Assembly (NCBI GenBank): GCA_902798605.1
Contig: CADBXH010000014.1
Span: 1-34,838, forward strand
DNA length: 34,838 nucleotides
Reading direction: 5' to 3'
From: an uncultured Ruminococcus sp.
Lineage (GTDB): Bacteria; Bacillota_A; Clostridia; Oscillospirales; Acutalibacteraceae
Part shown: piece after piece, positions 15,374 to 22,865 of the stretch
Numbering within the stretch: position 1 is the first letter of the stretch
How the letters are laid out: each line of letters opens with the position of its first letter
Notes under the pieces: model-generated
The model's database searches: none
What the model was told of the DNA's origin: nothing
Seen by the model: the letters and a program-made list of their open reading frames with translations, nothing else
Translations under genes and position numbers: made by a program

Positions 15374-16432
15374 TCAAATAGCGGTAAGCTGAATGTATTC
15401 ACCGATAAATATAATTGCGATAATTGCAACGCCAAAGCTCACGGCAAGGCCGAGGTTAACTCCGCCCTTGGCAGTCAGCTTCTCGTCAACATTATCTTTG
15501 TTTTGTTCTTTTATCTTTTTTATTTTTTTAACACAGTGCTTATGATAAAGACGGTTTGCTAAAAATCCGCTGAATAACATCACACCGTATCTTAACCACG
15601 TCAAAACAGACGGGATAAGCAGAATACCGGCTCTTGAAAAGAGTTCAATTGAATTGCCTGCCATATTGGAATAGCTGTTTTTGGTAAAATAATCATAAGC
15701 AGCGCTGTATTCAGGAGTACGCATAATACAAATCGATAAAACGTTTGTAGCGATTATGATTAATGCAAAAAGAATTCCCAACCAATACATTTTTCTGTAA
15801 ATAAAATAGATGCCCGATAGGAACAATGCGCCAAAGTTAAACTTTGCTCTGCCGAAATTCTTGATGCGGTTAAAAACAGTCAAATAGTAGTTGGTATTTT
15901 TGCCGACGAATTTCGCCATCTCGCCGACCTTTATATCGTCCGCGATATAGTCCTCGTTATTCATTCCCGCAAGCGGATCAAAGTTAGGAACTCCCGCGGC
16001 GCCAAAACCAAAGGGCGGGGGAATAGGCCCCGAATTACCGTTGCTTTGGGCACCTTGATTATTTTGGTTATTATACCGGTATTGATCGTTTTTGTTTTGG
16101 TTGAACTGATTTTGAGTATTCTGCGGATTTGGGTTGTTCTGCTGATCGTTCTGCATCGGACATCCGCAGCGCGTACAAAACATTACTCCGGGCGGATTGT
16201 TGAACCTGCAAACAGGACATACAGTGTTGATTTGATCAGAGCTTTCCTCATTTACCGCATTGAAGTTTTCAAAAGAAAAGTCCTTTGAGTGCTTGTCCTC
16301 AAAAAAGCAACTGCCTTTTTGCTCATAGCAATCGCGGTGATGAGGCGCACCGCATTCGGGGCAAACAACAATGTCGTCGCCCGACTCAAACTGCTTTTTA
16401 CAAACAGGACATTTATATTGAGTAAATTCCAT
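15374..16432 (-). CDS. RING-like/zinc-ribbon protein with C-terminal membrane domain (DUF2628-like)
   Basis: 352 aa from ATG 16432, chosen because GGAGG precedes it; the longer reading adds 25 residues without a ribosome site and crosses the promoter. The N-terminal treble-clef or RING-like module has C8, C11, C24, C27, H31/H32, C35 and C42. A second zinc ribbon has C72, C75, C86 and C89. A long Asn/Gln-rich linker (about 94-135) follows, then a membrane domain with three to four hydrophobic segments and a FNFGALFLSGIYFIYRKMYW motif typical of DUF2628 proteins. Function is unknown. The cytoplasmic zinc modules suggest a membrane-bound sensor or scaffold (inference). Confidence 0.8.
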   Translation of the reverse strand: MEFTQYKCPVCKKQFESGDDIVVCPECGAPHHRDCYEQKGSCFFEDKHSKDFSFENFNAVNEESSDQINTVCPVCRFNNPPGVMFCTRCGCPMQNDQQNNPNPQNTQNQFNQNKNDQYRYNNQNNQGAQSNGNSGPIPPPFGFGAAGVPNFDPLAGMNNEDYIADDIKVGEMAKFVGKNTNYYLTVFNRIKNFGRAKFNFGALFLSGIYFIYRKMYWLGILFALIIIATNVLSICIMRTPEYSAAYDYFTKNSYSNMAGNSIELFSRAGILLIPSVLTWLRYGVMLFSGFLANRLYHKHCVKKIKKIKEQNKDNVDEKLTAKGGVNLGLAVSFGVAIIAIIFIGEYIQLTAI

Positions 16433-16462
16433 ATTTTCCTCCGAACATATATATGTTATTAT

Positions 16463-16491
16463 ATTATAACAAATTCTTCCAAATAATGCAA
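16463..16491 (-). promoter_or_regulatory. Promoter of the RING-like membrane protein gene
   Basis: Minus-strand -35 TTGCAT (16491-16486), 17-bp spacer, -10 TATAAT (16468-16463). It is divergent from the prfB promoter, with about 35 bp between the two -35 boxes. Confidence 0.7.
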
Positions 16492-16525
16492 TAAATATTT
16501 GATACAATATTATTTCAATAAAAAG

Positions 16526-16554
16526 TTTACAATCAACGCGGATTTTGATATAAT
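16526..16554 (+). promoter_or_regulatory. Promoter of prfB
   Basis: -35 TTTACA (16526-16531), 17-bp spacer, -10 TATAAT (16549-16554). Confidence 0.75.
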
Positions 16555-16596
16555 ATATTTTTAGAGTATATGTAAGTATATGAAAGAGGGTACATT

Positions 16597-17715
16597 ATGG
16601 TACAGTTTGAAGAATTACTTCTTGAATTACAGGCACTAAAGCCCGATATTGACGATTTATCCGACGCTCTCGGCTTAAACGCTATCCGCTCGGAGATCGA
16701 GCAGTTAGAGTTAAAGGCGACCGAACCCGGCTTTTGGGATGATGTTGAAAAATCTCAGCAGGTGCTTCAAAAGACCGGCGCGCTAAAGGGAAAGGTAGAG
16801 GCATACGAAAACCTCGTCACAAAATATGACGATACCCACGCGCTTATTGAGCTTGCAAATGAGGAAGAGGACTTATCTCTTTTGGATGAGGCTCAGTCCG
16901 AGTATGAGGCGGTCAAAGCAGAGCTTGAAAAACAGCGTCTGCAAACGCTCCTCACGGGCGAATACGATAAAAATAATGCAATACTCACCTTTCATGCGGG
17001 CTCGGGCGGCACCGAGGCTCAGGACTGGGCAGAAATGCTCTATAGAATGTACACCCGCTGGGCAGAGGCTCACGATTTCAAGGTCAAAGAGGTCGATTAC
17101 CTCGACGGCGACGAAGCCGGCTTAAAGAGCGCAGTGCTGCTTATTGAGGGCGAGAACGCCTACGGCTACCTAAAAAGCGAGGCGGGAGTTCACCGCCTTG
17201 TGCGCGTATCTCCGTTTGACTCCGCCGGCAGAAGGCACACGAGCTTTTCTTCCCTTGAGGTAATGCCCGAGATCGACGACAGTATTCAGGTGGACATCAA
17301 GCCCGAGGATATAAAGATGGACGTTTACCGTGCGAGCGGCGCCGGCGGCCAGAAGGTAAACAAGACTTCGTCCGCTGTTCGTCTTACGCATATCCCCACG
17401 GGTATCGTAGTAGCCAGCCAGGTCGAGCGCAGTCAGTACCAGAACCGCGACGTCGCTATGAAAATGCTCGTTTCAAAGCTCGTTGAGATAAAGGAGCGCG
17501 AGCACCTTGACAAAATCGAGGACATCAAGGGCGTTCAAAAGGAGATCACATGGGGCTCGCAGATCCGCAGTTACGTCTTTATGCCGTACACAATGGTAAA
17601 GGATCACCGCACCTCATACGAAACGGGCAACGTAAACGCCGTAATGGACGGCGACCTCGACGGCTTTATCAACGCGTACCTAAAATGCGCAAGCCAGGGC
17701 ACTTTACAAAAGTAG
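16597..17715 (+). CDS. prfB: Peptide chain release factor 2
   Basis: Releases finished proteins at UGA and UAA. The 372-aa product has the stop-codon tripeptide SPF (205-207) that marks RF2 rather than RF1, and the catalytic GGQ (250-252) in RASGAGGQKVNKTSSAVR. It reads through in one frame from ATG 16597, with no in-frame UGA or frameshift site near codon 25, so it lacks the programmed +1 frameshift of many bacterial prfB genes. AGAGGG precedes the start. Confidence 0.96.
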   Translation: MVQFEELLLELQALKPDIDDLSDALGLNAIRSEIEQLELKATEPGFWDDVEKSQQVLQKTGALKGKVEAYENLVTKYDDTHALIELANEEEDLSLLDEAQSEYEAVKAELEKQRLQTLLTGEYDKNNAILTFHAGSGGTEAQDWAEMLYRMYTRWAEAHDFKVKEVDYLDGDEAGLKSAVLLIEGENAYGYLKSEAGVHRLVRVSPFDSAGRRHTSFSSLEVMPEIDDSIQVDIKPEDIKMDVYRASGAGGQKVNKTSSAVRLTHIPTGIVVASQVERSQYQNRDVAMKMLVSKLVEIKEREHLDKIEDIKGVQKEITWGSQIRSYVFMPYTMVKDHRTSYETGNVNAVMDGDLDGFINAYLKCASQGTLQK

Positions 17716-17830
17716 CAACGTGACGCTGCATCCAATCCGCCTTTTTATATCTTTGTTTTAACTCATACGTATTGTTAACGGCGGAATCAAAAAACACATT
17801 TATTATATATTTTTTTTTGATAAAAATAAT

Positions 17831-17860
17831 GGCGTCAGTAATGACGCCGTTAATTTTTTG
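17831..17860 (+). terminator. Terminator in the prfB to dnaD-like gap
   Basis: Stem GGCGTC/GACGCC (17831-17836, 17843-17848) with a 6-nt loop, followed by GTTAATTTTTTG. The right arm can pair instead with an upstream segment (17775-17783); see findings. Confidence 0.75.
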
Positions 17861-17937
17861 TGTTAATTTCTTTTACGTTATTTTTATTAAAATCTTTTGT
17901 GATATACTTGTATTTACCTCAAAAGGAAGTAGATATA

Positions 17938-18972
17938 ATGTCAATAAAAATAAATCTCGGCGCGTGGAGCTCGGTCTTTGCCGTTCCCTCAAAAATAGTC
18001 GATGAGGGCTTGAAGTTTTCCGACGGCGTAAAGCTTAAAGTCTTGCTCTATGTGCTCAGAAATGCAGGAAACAACTTAACAGTTAAAGATATATCGGCGG
18101 CAACGGGCGTAAACGTGACCGACATTCCCGAAGCGCTTGATTACTGGGTCAGTATGGGCATCCTATGCAAAAATGACGGGGAATTCGCTCCGGTAGCAAA
18201 CGAGCAAGCCGATGTATCTGATAATAATTCCGATAAAGAAACAAAACGAGAATCAAAGCAAACTGCCGAAGAAATTGCCAAAGACGTAAACGAAAACAAA
18301 AAGCGCTTTGTTCTTACAAAGCCGCAGCGTCCCGACTATGTCTTCACCGCCCAAAGGCTCGCCGAGGACGAGGATTTGAAAATACTTGTAAACGAGGCTC
18401 AGACAGCTCTCGGCAAGACGCTTTCAAACTCCGATATCAGTATGCTTTTGATGCTCAAAGACACCTGCGGATTGCCGCTCGACGTAATTATAATGCTCAT
18501 CCAGTACACGATCAGTATTGATAAGGCAAACATCAGAACGATCGAGAGGATCGGCATTCAGTGGGCTGACGCGGGCGTGCAGTCGGTAGAAGCCGCGGAT
18601 GAAAAAATCAGGCAGGCTAACCTTTCAAGCAAGAATTACTCCATCGTAAAATCCGCTTTCGGGCTCAGTAACCCGGGTTCACCCACGGCTAAGCAGCTTG
18701 AATACTGCAACAAATGGATAACCGAATGGAAGTTCTCTCCCGATATGCTCAGAGAAGCATACGAGCGCTGCGTTGACACAAAGGGAAGTATGAAGTTCAA
18801 TTATATTGACGGCATACTAAAACGCTGGCATAACGATGGAATAATGAACCTTAACGATCTGAAAGAGCTTGAAGCTCAAAAGACTGCAAAAACTACATCG
18901 ACCAAAAAGCGCAAGACCTCATATAACATCGACGAGCTTAAAAAGATAGACACCCTTGATTTTGTAAACTGA
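17938..18972 (+). CDS. DnaD-family replication protein
   Basis: 344 aa from ATG 17938, which has AAGGAAG eight bases upstream; an upstream in-frame start near 17860 would lie in the terminator tail. The N-terminal part (about 1-85) looks like a DnaD winged helix (GVKLKVLLYVLRNAGNN, SAATGVNV). Two copies of the DnaD C-terminal (DnaB_2) helical domain follow, about 140-215 and 248-305, the second with the family motif YIDGILKRWHNDG. Such proteins help load the replicative helicase at origins and restart forks. The adjacent DnaC/DnaI-like gene fits this job. Confidence 0.87.
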   Translation: MSIKINLGAWSSVFAVPSKIVDEGLKFSDGVKLKVLLYVLRNAGNNLTVKDISAATGVNVTDIPEALDYWVSMGILCKNDGEFAPVANEQADVSDNNSDKETKRESKQTAEEIAKDVNENKKRFVLTKPQRPDYVFTAQRLAEDEDLKILVNEAQTALGKTLSNSDISMLLMLKDTCGLPLDVIIMLIQYTISIDKANIRTIERIGIQWADAGVQSVEAADEKIRQANLSSKNYSIVKSAFGLSNPGSPTAKQLEYCNKWITEWKFSPDMLREAYERCVDTKGSMKFNYIDGILKRWHNDGIMNLNDLKELEAQKTAKTTSTKKRKTSYNIDELKKIDTLDFVN

Positions 18973-18982
18973 GGAAATAATT

Positions 18983-19969
18983 ATGGGATTTAACAGTTCA
19001 ATATACAAGGCGGCGGGCGATATGCTCTTTGAAAGAAGGCTGAACGCTGAAAAATCCGCCGACAGAAGAAGAGAAGAGATATATCAAAAGCTCCCGCGCG
19101 CAAAGGAGCTTGAACAGCAGATCGCCGACACAGGCATCCGCGCTGTCAGGACGGTGATAGGCGGTGGAGACGCCGCCGAAGAAATGAGAAAGCTCAAAGA
19201 GATAAACCTCGGGCTACAAAAAGAGCTGAGTGATCTTTTGGTTTCAAACGGCTATCCCGAGGACGTTTTTGAGCCGAGATATCTCTGCAAAAACTGCAAC
19301 GACACCGGCTATTATGAATACGACGGCAGAACTCTGCTTTGCCCCTGTATGAAAAAGGCTTTGGTAGAGTGTGCGGTAAGGGAGCTCAACAAAACCGCTC
19401 CGCTGTCACTTTCGACCTTTGGAACTTTTGATCTGAACTACTATTCAAGGGAGTTTGACAAATCGGTCGGCGTTGTGCCTTACACCCATATGGAAAAGGT
19501 GCTGAAGTACTGCAAATCATACGCCGATGAGTTCACTACTAAATCAAACAGCATTTTGATGTACGGCAACACGGGTCTCGGAAAAACTCATCTGTCGCTC
19601 GCGATAGCCAACGAGGTTATCCAAAAGGGCTTCGGTGTTATATATGTTTCCGCGCCGTCACTCGCTCAGCAGCTTGAAAAGGAGCATTTCTCGCGTGATA
19701 AAAGCAGTTCGGTATCAAATATGCTCCTCGACTGCGATCTGCTTATAATTGACGATTTGGGAACTGAATTTCAGACAAAATTCTCTACTGCGGAGCTTTA
19801 TAACATATTTAATTCAAGGCTTTTGCTCTCTAAGCCCGTGATAATCAACACAAATTACGAGCTCGATAAGCTCGAGGACATTTACTCGGACAGGTTTGTA
19901 TCAAGGATAATCGGCAGCGCTCAAAAATTGGCGTTCACGGGTACAGATATCAGGATAATAAAAAAATAA
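18983..19969 (+). CDS. DnaC/DnaI-like helicase-loader ATPase
   Basis: 328-aa AAA+ ATPase expected to load the replicative helicase. A coiled N-terminal region (about 15-90) is followed by a Cys cluster (C102, C105, C120, C122 in LCKNCNDTGY and LCPCM), as in DnaI-type loaders that bind zinc there. Walker A is GNTGLGKTH (195-203), Walker B is LLIIDDLGTE (about 252-261), and an arginine-finger/sensor region is SDRFVSRIIG. GAGGAAA precedes the ATG, and the gene starts ten bases after the DnaD-like stop, so the two are surely one operon. Confidence 0.9.
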   Translation: MGFNSSIYKAAGDMLFERRLNAEKSADRRREEIYQKLPRAKELEQQIADTGIRAVRTVIGGGDAAEEMRKLKEINLGLQKELSDLLVSNGYPEDVFEPRYLCKNCNDTGYYEYDGRTLLCPCMKKALVECAVRELNKTAPLSLSTFGTFDLNYYSREFDKSVGVVPYTHMEKVLKYCKSYADEFTTKSNSILMYGNTGLGKTHLSLAIANEVIQKGFGVIYVSAPSLAQQLEKEHFSRDKSSSVSNMLLDCDLLIIDDLGTEFQTKFSTAELYNIFNSRLLLSKPVIINTNYELDKLEDIYSDRFVSRIIGSAQKLAFTGTDIRIIKK

Positions 19970-19982
19970 TTTTCTAAATCAC

Positions 19983-20011
19983 TTGACATTTTCACCCGTT
20001 TAGATTATAAT
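19983..20011 (+). promoter_or_regulatory. Strong promoter of the tRNA genes
   Basis: Consensus -35 TTGACA (19983-19988), 17-bp spacer, consensus -10 TATAAT (20006-20011). A small hairpin TTGCAT/ATGCAA (20020-20036) lies between the expected start site and the first tRNA. Confidence 0.88.
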
Positions 20012-20043
20012 ATTTATCGTTGCATACACGATGCAATAAATTT

Positions 20044-20117
20044 TGAGGAATAGTGTAACGGTAGCACGACAGACTCTGACTCTGTTTGTTGGGGTTCGAA
20101 TCCCTATTCCTCAGCCA
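20044..20117 (+). tRNA. tRNA-Gln (anticodon CUG)
   Basis: A full cloverleaf: acceptor TGAGGAA pairs with TTCCTCA, D-stem GTGT/GCAC, anticodon stem ACAGA/TCTGT with loop CTCTGAC (anticodon CTG), T-stem TGGGG/CCCTA with loop TTCGAAT, and an encoded CCA end. Confidence 0.95.
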
Positions 20118-20118
20118 T

Positions 20119-20145
20119 CAGCCTCGAGTTGCTCGAGGCTGTTTT
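20119..20145 (+). terminator. Hairpin between the two tRNA genes
   Basis: 10-bp perfect stem CAGCCTCGAG/CTCGAGGCTG with a 3-nt loop, then TTTTAAT. It could terminate the tRNA-Gln transcript or serve as a processing signal if the tRNAs are co-transcribed. Confidence 0.6.
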
Positions 20146-20150
20146 AATAA

Positions 20151-20227
20151 CGAGGTGTAGCGCAGTTTGGTAGCGCACATCGTTCGGGACGATGGGGCCG
20201 CAGGTTCAAGTCCTGTCACCTCGACCA
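20151..20227 (+). tRNA. tRNA-Pro (anticodon CGG)
   Basis: Acceptor CGAGGTG/CACCTCG, D-stem GCGC/GCGC, anticodon stem CATCG/CGATG with loop TTCGGGA (anticodon CGG), T-stem GCAGG/CCTGT with loop TTCAAGT, encoded CCA. Its last 14 bases recur at 20416-20429, and its T-arm recurs inverted at 20280-20296. Confidence 0.95.
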
Positions 20228-20296
20228 TAGAATTAGGGACACCCAAGAGGGTGTCCCTAATTCTATTATACCGGTAAGAAGGTGACAGGACTTGAA
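20205..20296. repeat. Inverted copy of the tRNA-Pro T-arm with an 18-bp hairpin inside
   Basis: Positions 20205-20221 (tRNA T-arm and acceptor start) recur as an exact 17-bp inverted copy at 20280-20296. Between them lies an 18-bp perfect hairpin (20227-20244 with 20249-20266, loop AAGA), whose left arm begins at the last base of the tRNA CCA. The hairpin has no T run and is not an obvious terminator. Confidence 0.85.
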
Positions 20297-20429
20297 GGCG
20301 AGCGTGCCGAAGGCAAAAACAGTCCTGCGGACTGTTTTTAGCGAGAGAGCCACGCGAAGTTATAACTTAAATCACGCCGCATAAAACGAGCAGAAACAAA
20401 AAAAGCAGAGATAAATGTCACCTCGACCA
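20214..20429. repeat. 14-bp direct repeat of the tRNA-Pro 3' end (att-like)
   Basis: TGTCACCTCGACCA occurs at 20214-20227 inside tRNA-Pro and again at 20416-20429, 202 bp apart. This is the pattern left when an element integrates into a tRNA 3' end (attL/attR). The enclosed segment is too short for an integrase gene, so an internally deleted remnant or a mini-element is inferred. Confidence 0.6.
20315..20339. terminator. Hairpin with T/A flanks inside the tRNA-linked repeat region
   Basis: 11-bp perfect stem AAAAACAGTCC/GGACTGTTTTT with a 3-nt loop, symmetrical so that it could terminate on either strand. Confidence 0.7.
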
Positions 20430-20436
20430 AATATTT

Positions 20437-20477
20437 AAGAGCCGACTCAAAAATCTTTTGATTTTGAGTCGGCTCTT
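20437..20477. terminator. Long hairpin after the tRNA region, convergent with the minus-strand operon
   Basis: 16-bp stem AAGAGCCGACTCAAAA/TTTTGAGTCGGCTCTT (20437-20452, 20462-20477). It begins 8 bases after the second att-like repeat and lies just past the 3' end of the Doc-like gene. T-rich tails are weak on both strands. Confidence 0.6.
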
Positions 20478-20492
20478 GTTGTTTAAGGGATT

Positions 20493-20876
20493 TTAAAAAC
20501 TGTTATCAATGGTGTGCGCTGAAAGCCAACGCTCCGCGCCTGATATGTCGTTTCTTTTGAGTGAGTCTTTCAGCTCATCGATATCTTTTTTGTAATCGAA
20601 CAATCTGCAACCGTTTATTTCGATCATTGTCAGAGAGGCTACCAAAGCGGTAAGCTCGTTTTGTTCTTTGAACGGACGAAGCTTTGTCAGCTCACAGCCG
20701 AGCTTTGCGGCTTTTGCGGCAAGCGTTTTGTGAATATAATAATAGTTTTCATTCAACTCAAACGGCGCTGCCGCGGCGTTATTGAGCAAGTTCCATTTTT
20801 GTTCACTGAGCATTTCGATGTTACCGGTGATTTGGCTGTTTATTATCACAAGCTGCTTTGTAACAATTTTATTCAT
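20493..20876 (-). CDS. Degenerate Fic/Doc-fold protein
   Basis: 127 aa, the size of Doc toxins. Residues about 50-120 follow the Doc pattern: a helix equivalent to the one before the active loop (HKTLAAKAAKLG), the active-site loop region at 67-75, then TALVASLTMIEINGCRLFD, which matches the conserved TAL-(A/S)-LLFL-NG stretch. In active Fic/Doc proteins the loop is HxFx(D/E)(A/G)NKR. Here it reads RPFKEQNEL, so the catalytic His is Arg and the final Lys-Arg is Glu-Leu, while Phe, Glu and Asn remain. Nucleotide or phosphate transfer is therefore unlikely, and a binding or regulatory role is inferred. The ATG comes one base after the RelA/SpoT-like stop, with GGAGGAGG inside the upstream gene, so translation is coupled. 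Confidence 0.7.
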   Translation of the reverse strand: MNKIVTKQLVIINSQITGNIEMLSEQKWNLLNNAAAAPFELNENYYYIHKTLAAKAAKLGCELTKLRPFKEQNELTALVASLTMIEINGCRLFDYKKDIDELKDSLKRNDISGAERWLSAHTIDNSF

Positions 20877-20877
20877 C

Positions 20878-22824
20878 TTACGCCTCCTCCGTCAGTTCCT
20901 TTGTGATCGAAGCCGATACACGAGCTACGACTTCGTCTTGAGCCTTGTGGGCGTCGGCAGGGTCAGCGTCGCCGTATATGTTCTCGAGTGTTTTTACTAT
21001 CTGGTGCTTTGCGTCCTTGGTCACGACGTATTCGAGCCATGCGATACGGACGTGGGGGATATACTTGACCCTTTTACCGTTTTTGCGTTCGGTGTCGGCG
21101 AATATCTCCACCTGATCGCCGTCGTGCAGCATATTGTATATCGAGACTTTTTCGCCGTTGATCATCGCCTCCCGCGCACTCATACCTATTTCCGGATGAA
21201 TAGCGAACGCGGCGTCAAGCGCTGTAGCACCTTTGGGAAGCATACATCGTCTGCCGTTTCTCAGGTAGATGTGTATCATATTTTCGTCTGCGTAGGGAAT
21301 GCGGTGATCGCTGTCGATAGGAACTCCTTTTAAATTGCCGAAGTTGTAGGTCAGATAATCCTTTCGCAGCGCGAAACACAAACGGAAGGTGTTGCTGTGA
21401 TGATCCCTTACCGATACGATAAAACGGTTATATTTATCGATCAAAAAATCTGAGATAACATATCCTAAAGGAACAAAACATCGCAAAAACATCTTTATAA
21501 ATACTTTGGCGAATTTATCTATCGTTCCTCTAAGGTCGATGGTGTCGAGGATTATATCAAAATCGCATACGGGCATTAGATGCTTGCCTATCATCGTAGA
21601 AGATATTTCTCTGCCTTCGGCGCTTTTCTTTAGAGTTTTGTATACCTCGCATGGCAGATATTTATTGATGTTAACTGTATACTCAAAAGGTTCGATTCCA
21701 AAGCTGTCCGTACAAATAAAGTTTGCGTCAGATTTTAGCCGAATATCGAGAACTGTCTTAAATGATGCTATGTCCTCGCTGTTTTGCGCGTACATCTTTT
21801 CGTAGCCTTGCTGAAATTCTTTGTAAAGCGCGGGGTTGACGGTTCGCCAGGTTTGATCGTTTACACGGTTGACAAAATATGTCAGCCCGAACCGCTTGAA
21901 CAAGGGCAGATAGTCATATTCGGTCTCATCGGTTTTGTTGTGCTTTTTTTCACCGCTCATAATATCGATAGTGCTGAGATTATGTATTCGGTCTGCAGCT
22001 TTTATATAAAGCGAAAAAACCAAACGACGGTTGGATTCGACCTGCTTTACGAGCTTTTCAAAGCTCATTTTATCGAGCTCGGTTTTGTCTACGCTGTACT
22101 CGCTTGGTTTGTGAGAGTTAGCGTATTCTTTGTGTACAGATGTAACGGCGTCAACAAGCATCGCGACCTGCTCTCCGCAGCATTTTGAAATTTCTTCGTT
22201 GGTGTGATCGGTGTCTTCGATAACATCGTGAAGCAGAGCCGCGGCTATCACAGCGCTTTCTACGCCGACCTCAGCCAAAATCATAGCGACCGCGACGGGG
22301 TGGTTTAGGTAGGGCTCTCCCGATTTTCTCAAAACCTCGGCGTGAGCTTCTCTTGCAAAGCGATACGCCTTTGCCACACATTCGGTGTCGGGAACACTGT
22401 GACGGCTCATAGTAGCGAGTATTTTGTTAAGTGCGTGGTCGCATACCGACATCATTGCGGTGTAGTCATATGACGCTGTACCGCTGAGATTTTTGTTGTT
22501 TTTGCTTTCGTTTACACAATCCGAAACAAGGGTCGACAGCTTTCTGAACCTGTCCTTGTCAAATGTATTGCGGAAAAGCTCTAAAACCGGTTCTCCGTTT
22601 GCTCGCGCGGGCGCGAAAAGCAGAGTTATCAGTTCCTCGGAATCGGGCTGCATATAACGGCACATTATATACGCTTGGTGATATCGCTCCTCGGGATCAT
22701 TACCATCAAAGCTGAGCGAATCAAAAAGCGAAATGGCGCGATTGACTTCATCTGACTGAAAGCTACCTTTGTTCCTGAAATAATCAATTATGTAACGAAC
22801 ATCGCTGTTTATCAGTTTTTTCAT
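20878..22824 (-). CDS. RelA/SpoT-like protein: HD hydrolase and TGS domains, degenerate synthetase region
   Basis: 648 aa. About residues 1-135 are an unrecognised helical extension. Residues about 148-290 are a (p)ppGpp-hydrolase HD domain with its key elements: H161 and the RKSGEPYLNHP segment, ALLHDVIEDT (H199-D200, E203-D204) and ADRIHNL (277-283). Residues about 370-500 occupy the synthetase position but show no RFKDYI or GYQSLHT motif, only a vague DFLIDKYNRF; I infer a dead or very divergent synthetase. Residues about 515-580 are a TGS domain (RCMLPKGATALDAAFAIHPEIG split, NGEKVSIYNMLHDGDQVEIF). No ACT domain is seen. It is probably a hydrolase-only alarmone enzyme. It lies between an XRE regulator (41-bp gap) and the Doc-like gene (1-bp gap). 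The normal housekeeping RelA is presumably elsewhere. Confidence 0.82.
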   Translation of the reverse strand: MKKLINSDVRYIIDYFRNKGSFQSDEVNRAISLFDSLSFDGNDPEERYHQAYIMCRYMQPDSEELITLLFAPARANGEPVLELFRNTFDKDRFRKLSTLVSDCVNESKNNKNLSGTASYDYTAMMSVCDHALNKILATMSRHSVPDTECVAKAYRFAREAHAEVLRKSGEPYLNHPVAVAMILAEVGVESAVIAAALLHDVIEDTDHTNEEISKCCGEQVAMLVDAVTSVHKEYANSHKPSEYSVDKTELDKMSFEKLVKQVESNRRLVFSLYIKAADRIHNLSTIDIMSGEKKHNKTDETEYDYLPLFKRFGLTYFVNRVNDQTWRTVNPALYKEFQQGYEKMYAQNSEDIASFKTVLDIRLKSDANFICTDSFGIEPFEYTVNINKYLPCEVYKTLKKSAEGREISSTMIGKHLMPVCDFDIILDTIDLRGTIDKFAKVFIKMFLRCFVPLGYVISDFLIDKYNRFIVSVRDHHSNTFRLCFALRKDYLTYNFGNLKGVPIDSDHRIPYADENMIHIYLRNGRRCMLPKGATALDAAFAIHPEIGMSAREAMINGEKVSIYNMLHDGDQVEIFADTERKNGKRVKYIPHVRIAWLEYVVTKDAKHQIVKTLENIYGDADPADAHKAQDEVVARVSASITKELTEEA

Positions 22825-22865
22825 CGCTGTACCTCCTCACTCATTTATACTGTGGCTATAACCTT

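Noticed and set aside
17860..17937. Upstream start for the DnaD-like protein
   Set aside because: The added residues are hydrophobic, encoded by the terminator tail and promoter region; ATG 17938 has a good ribosome site.
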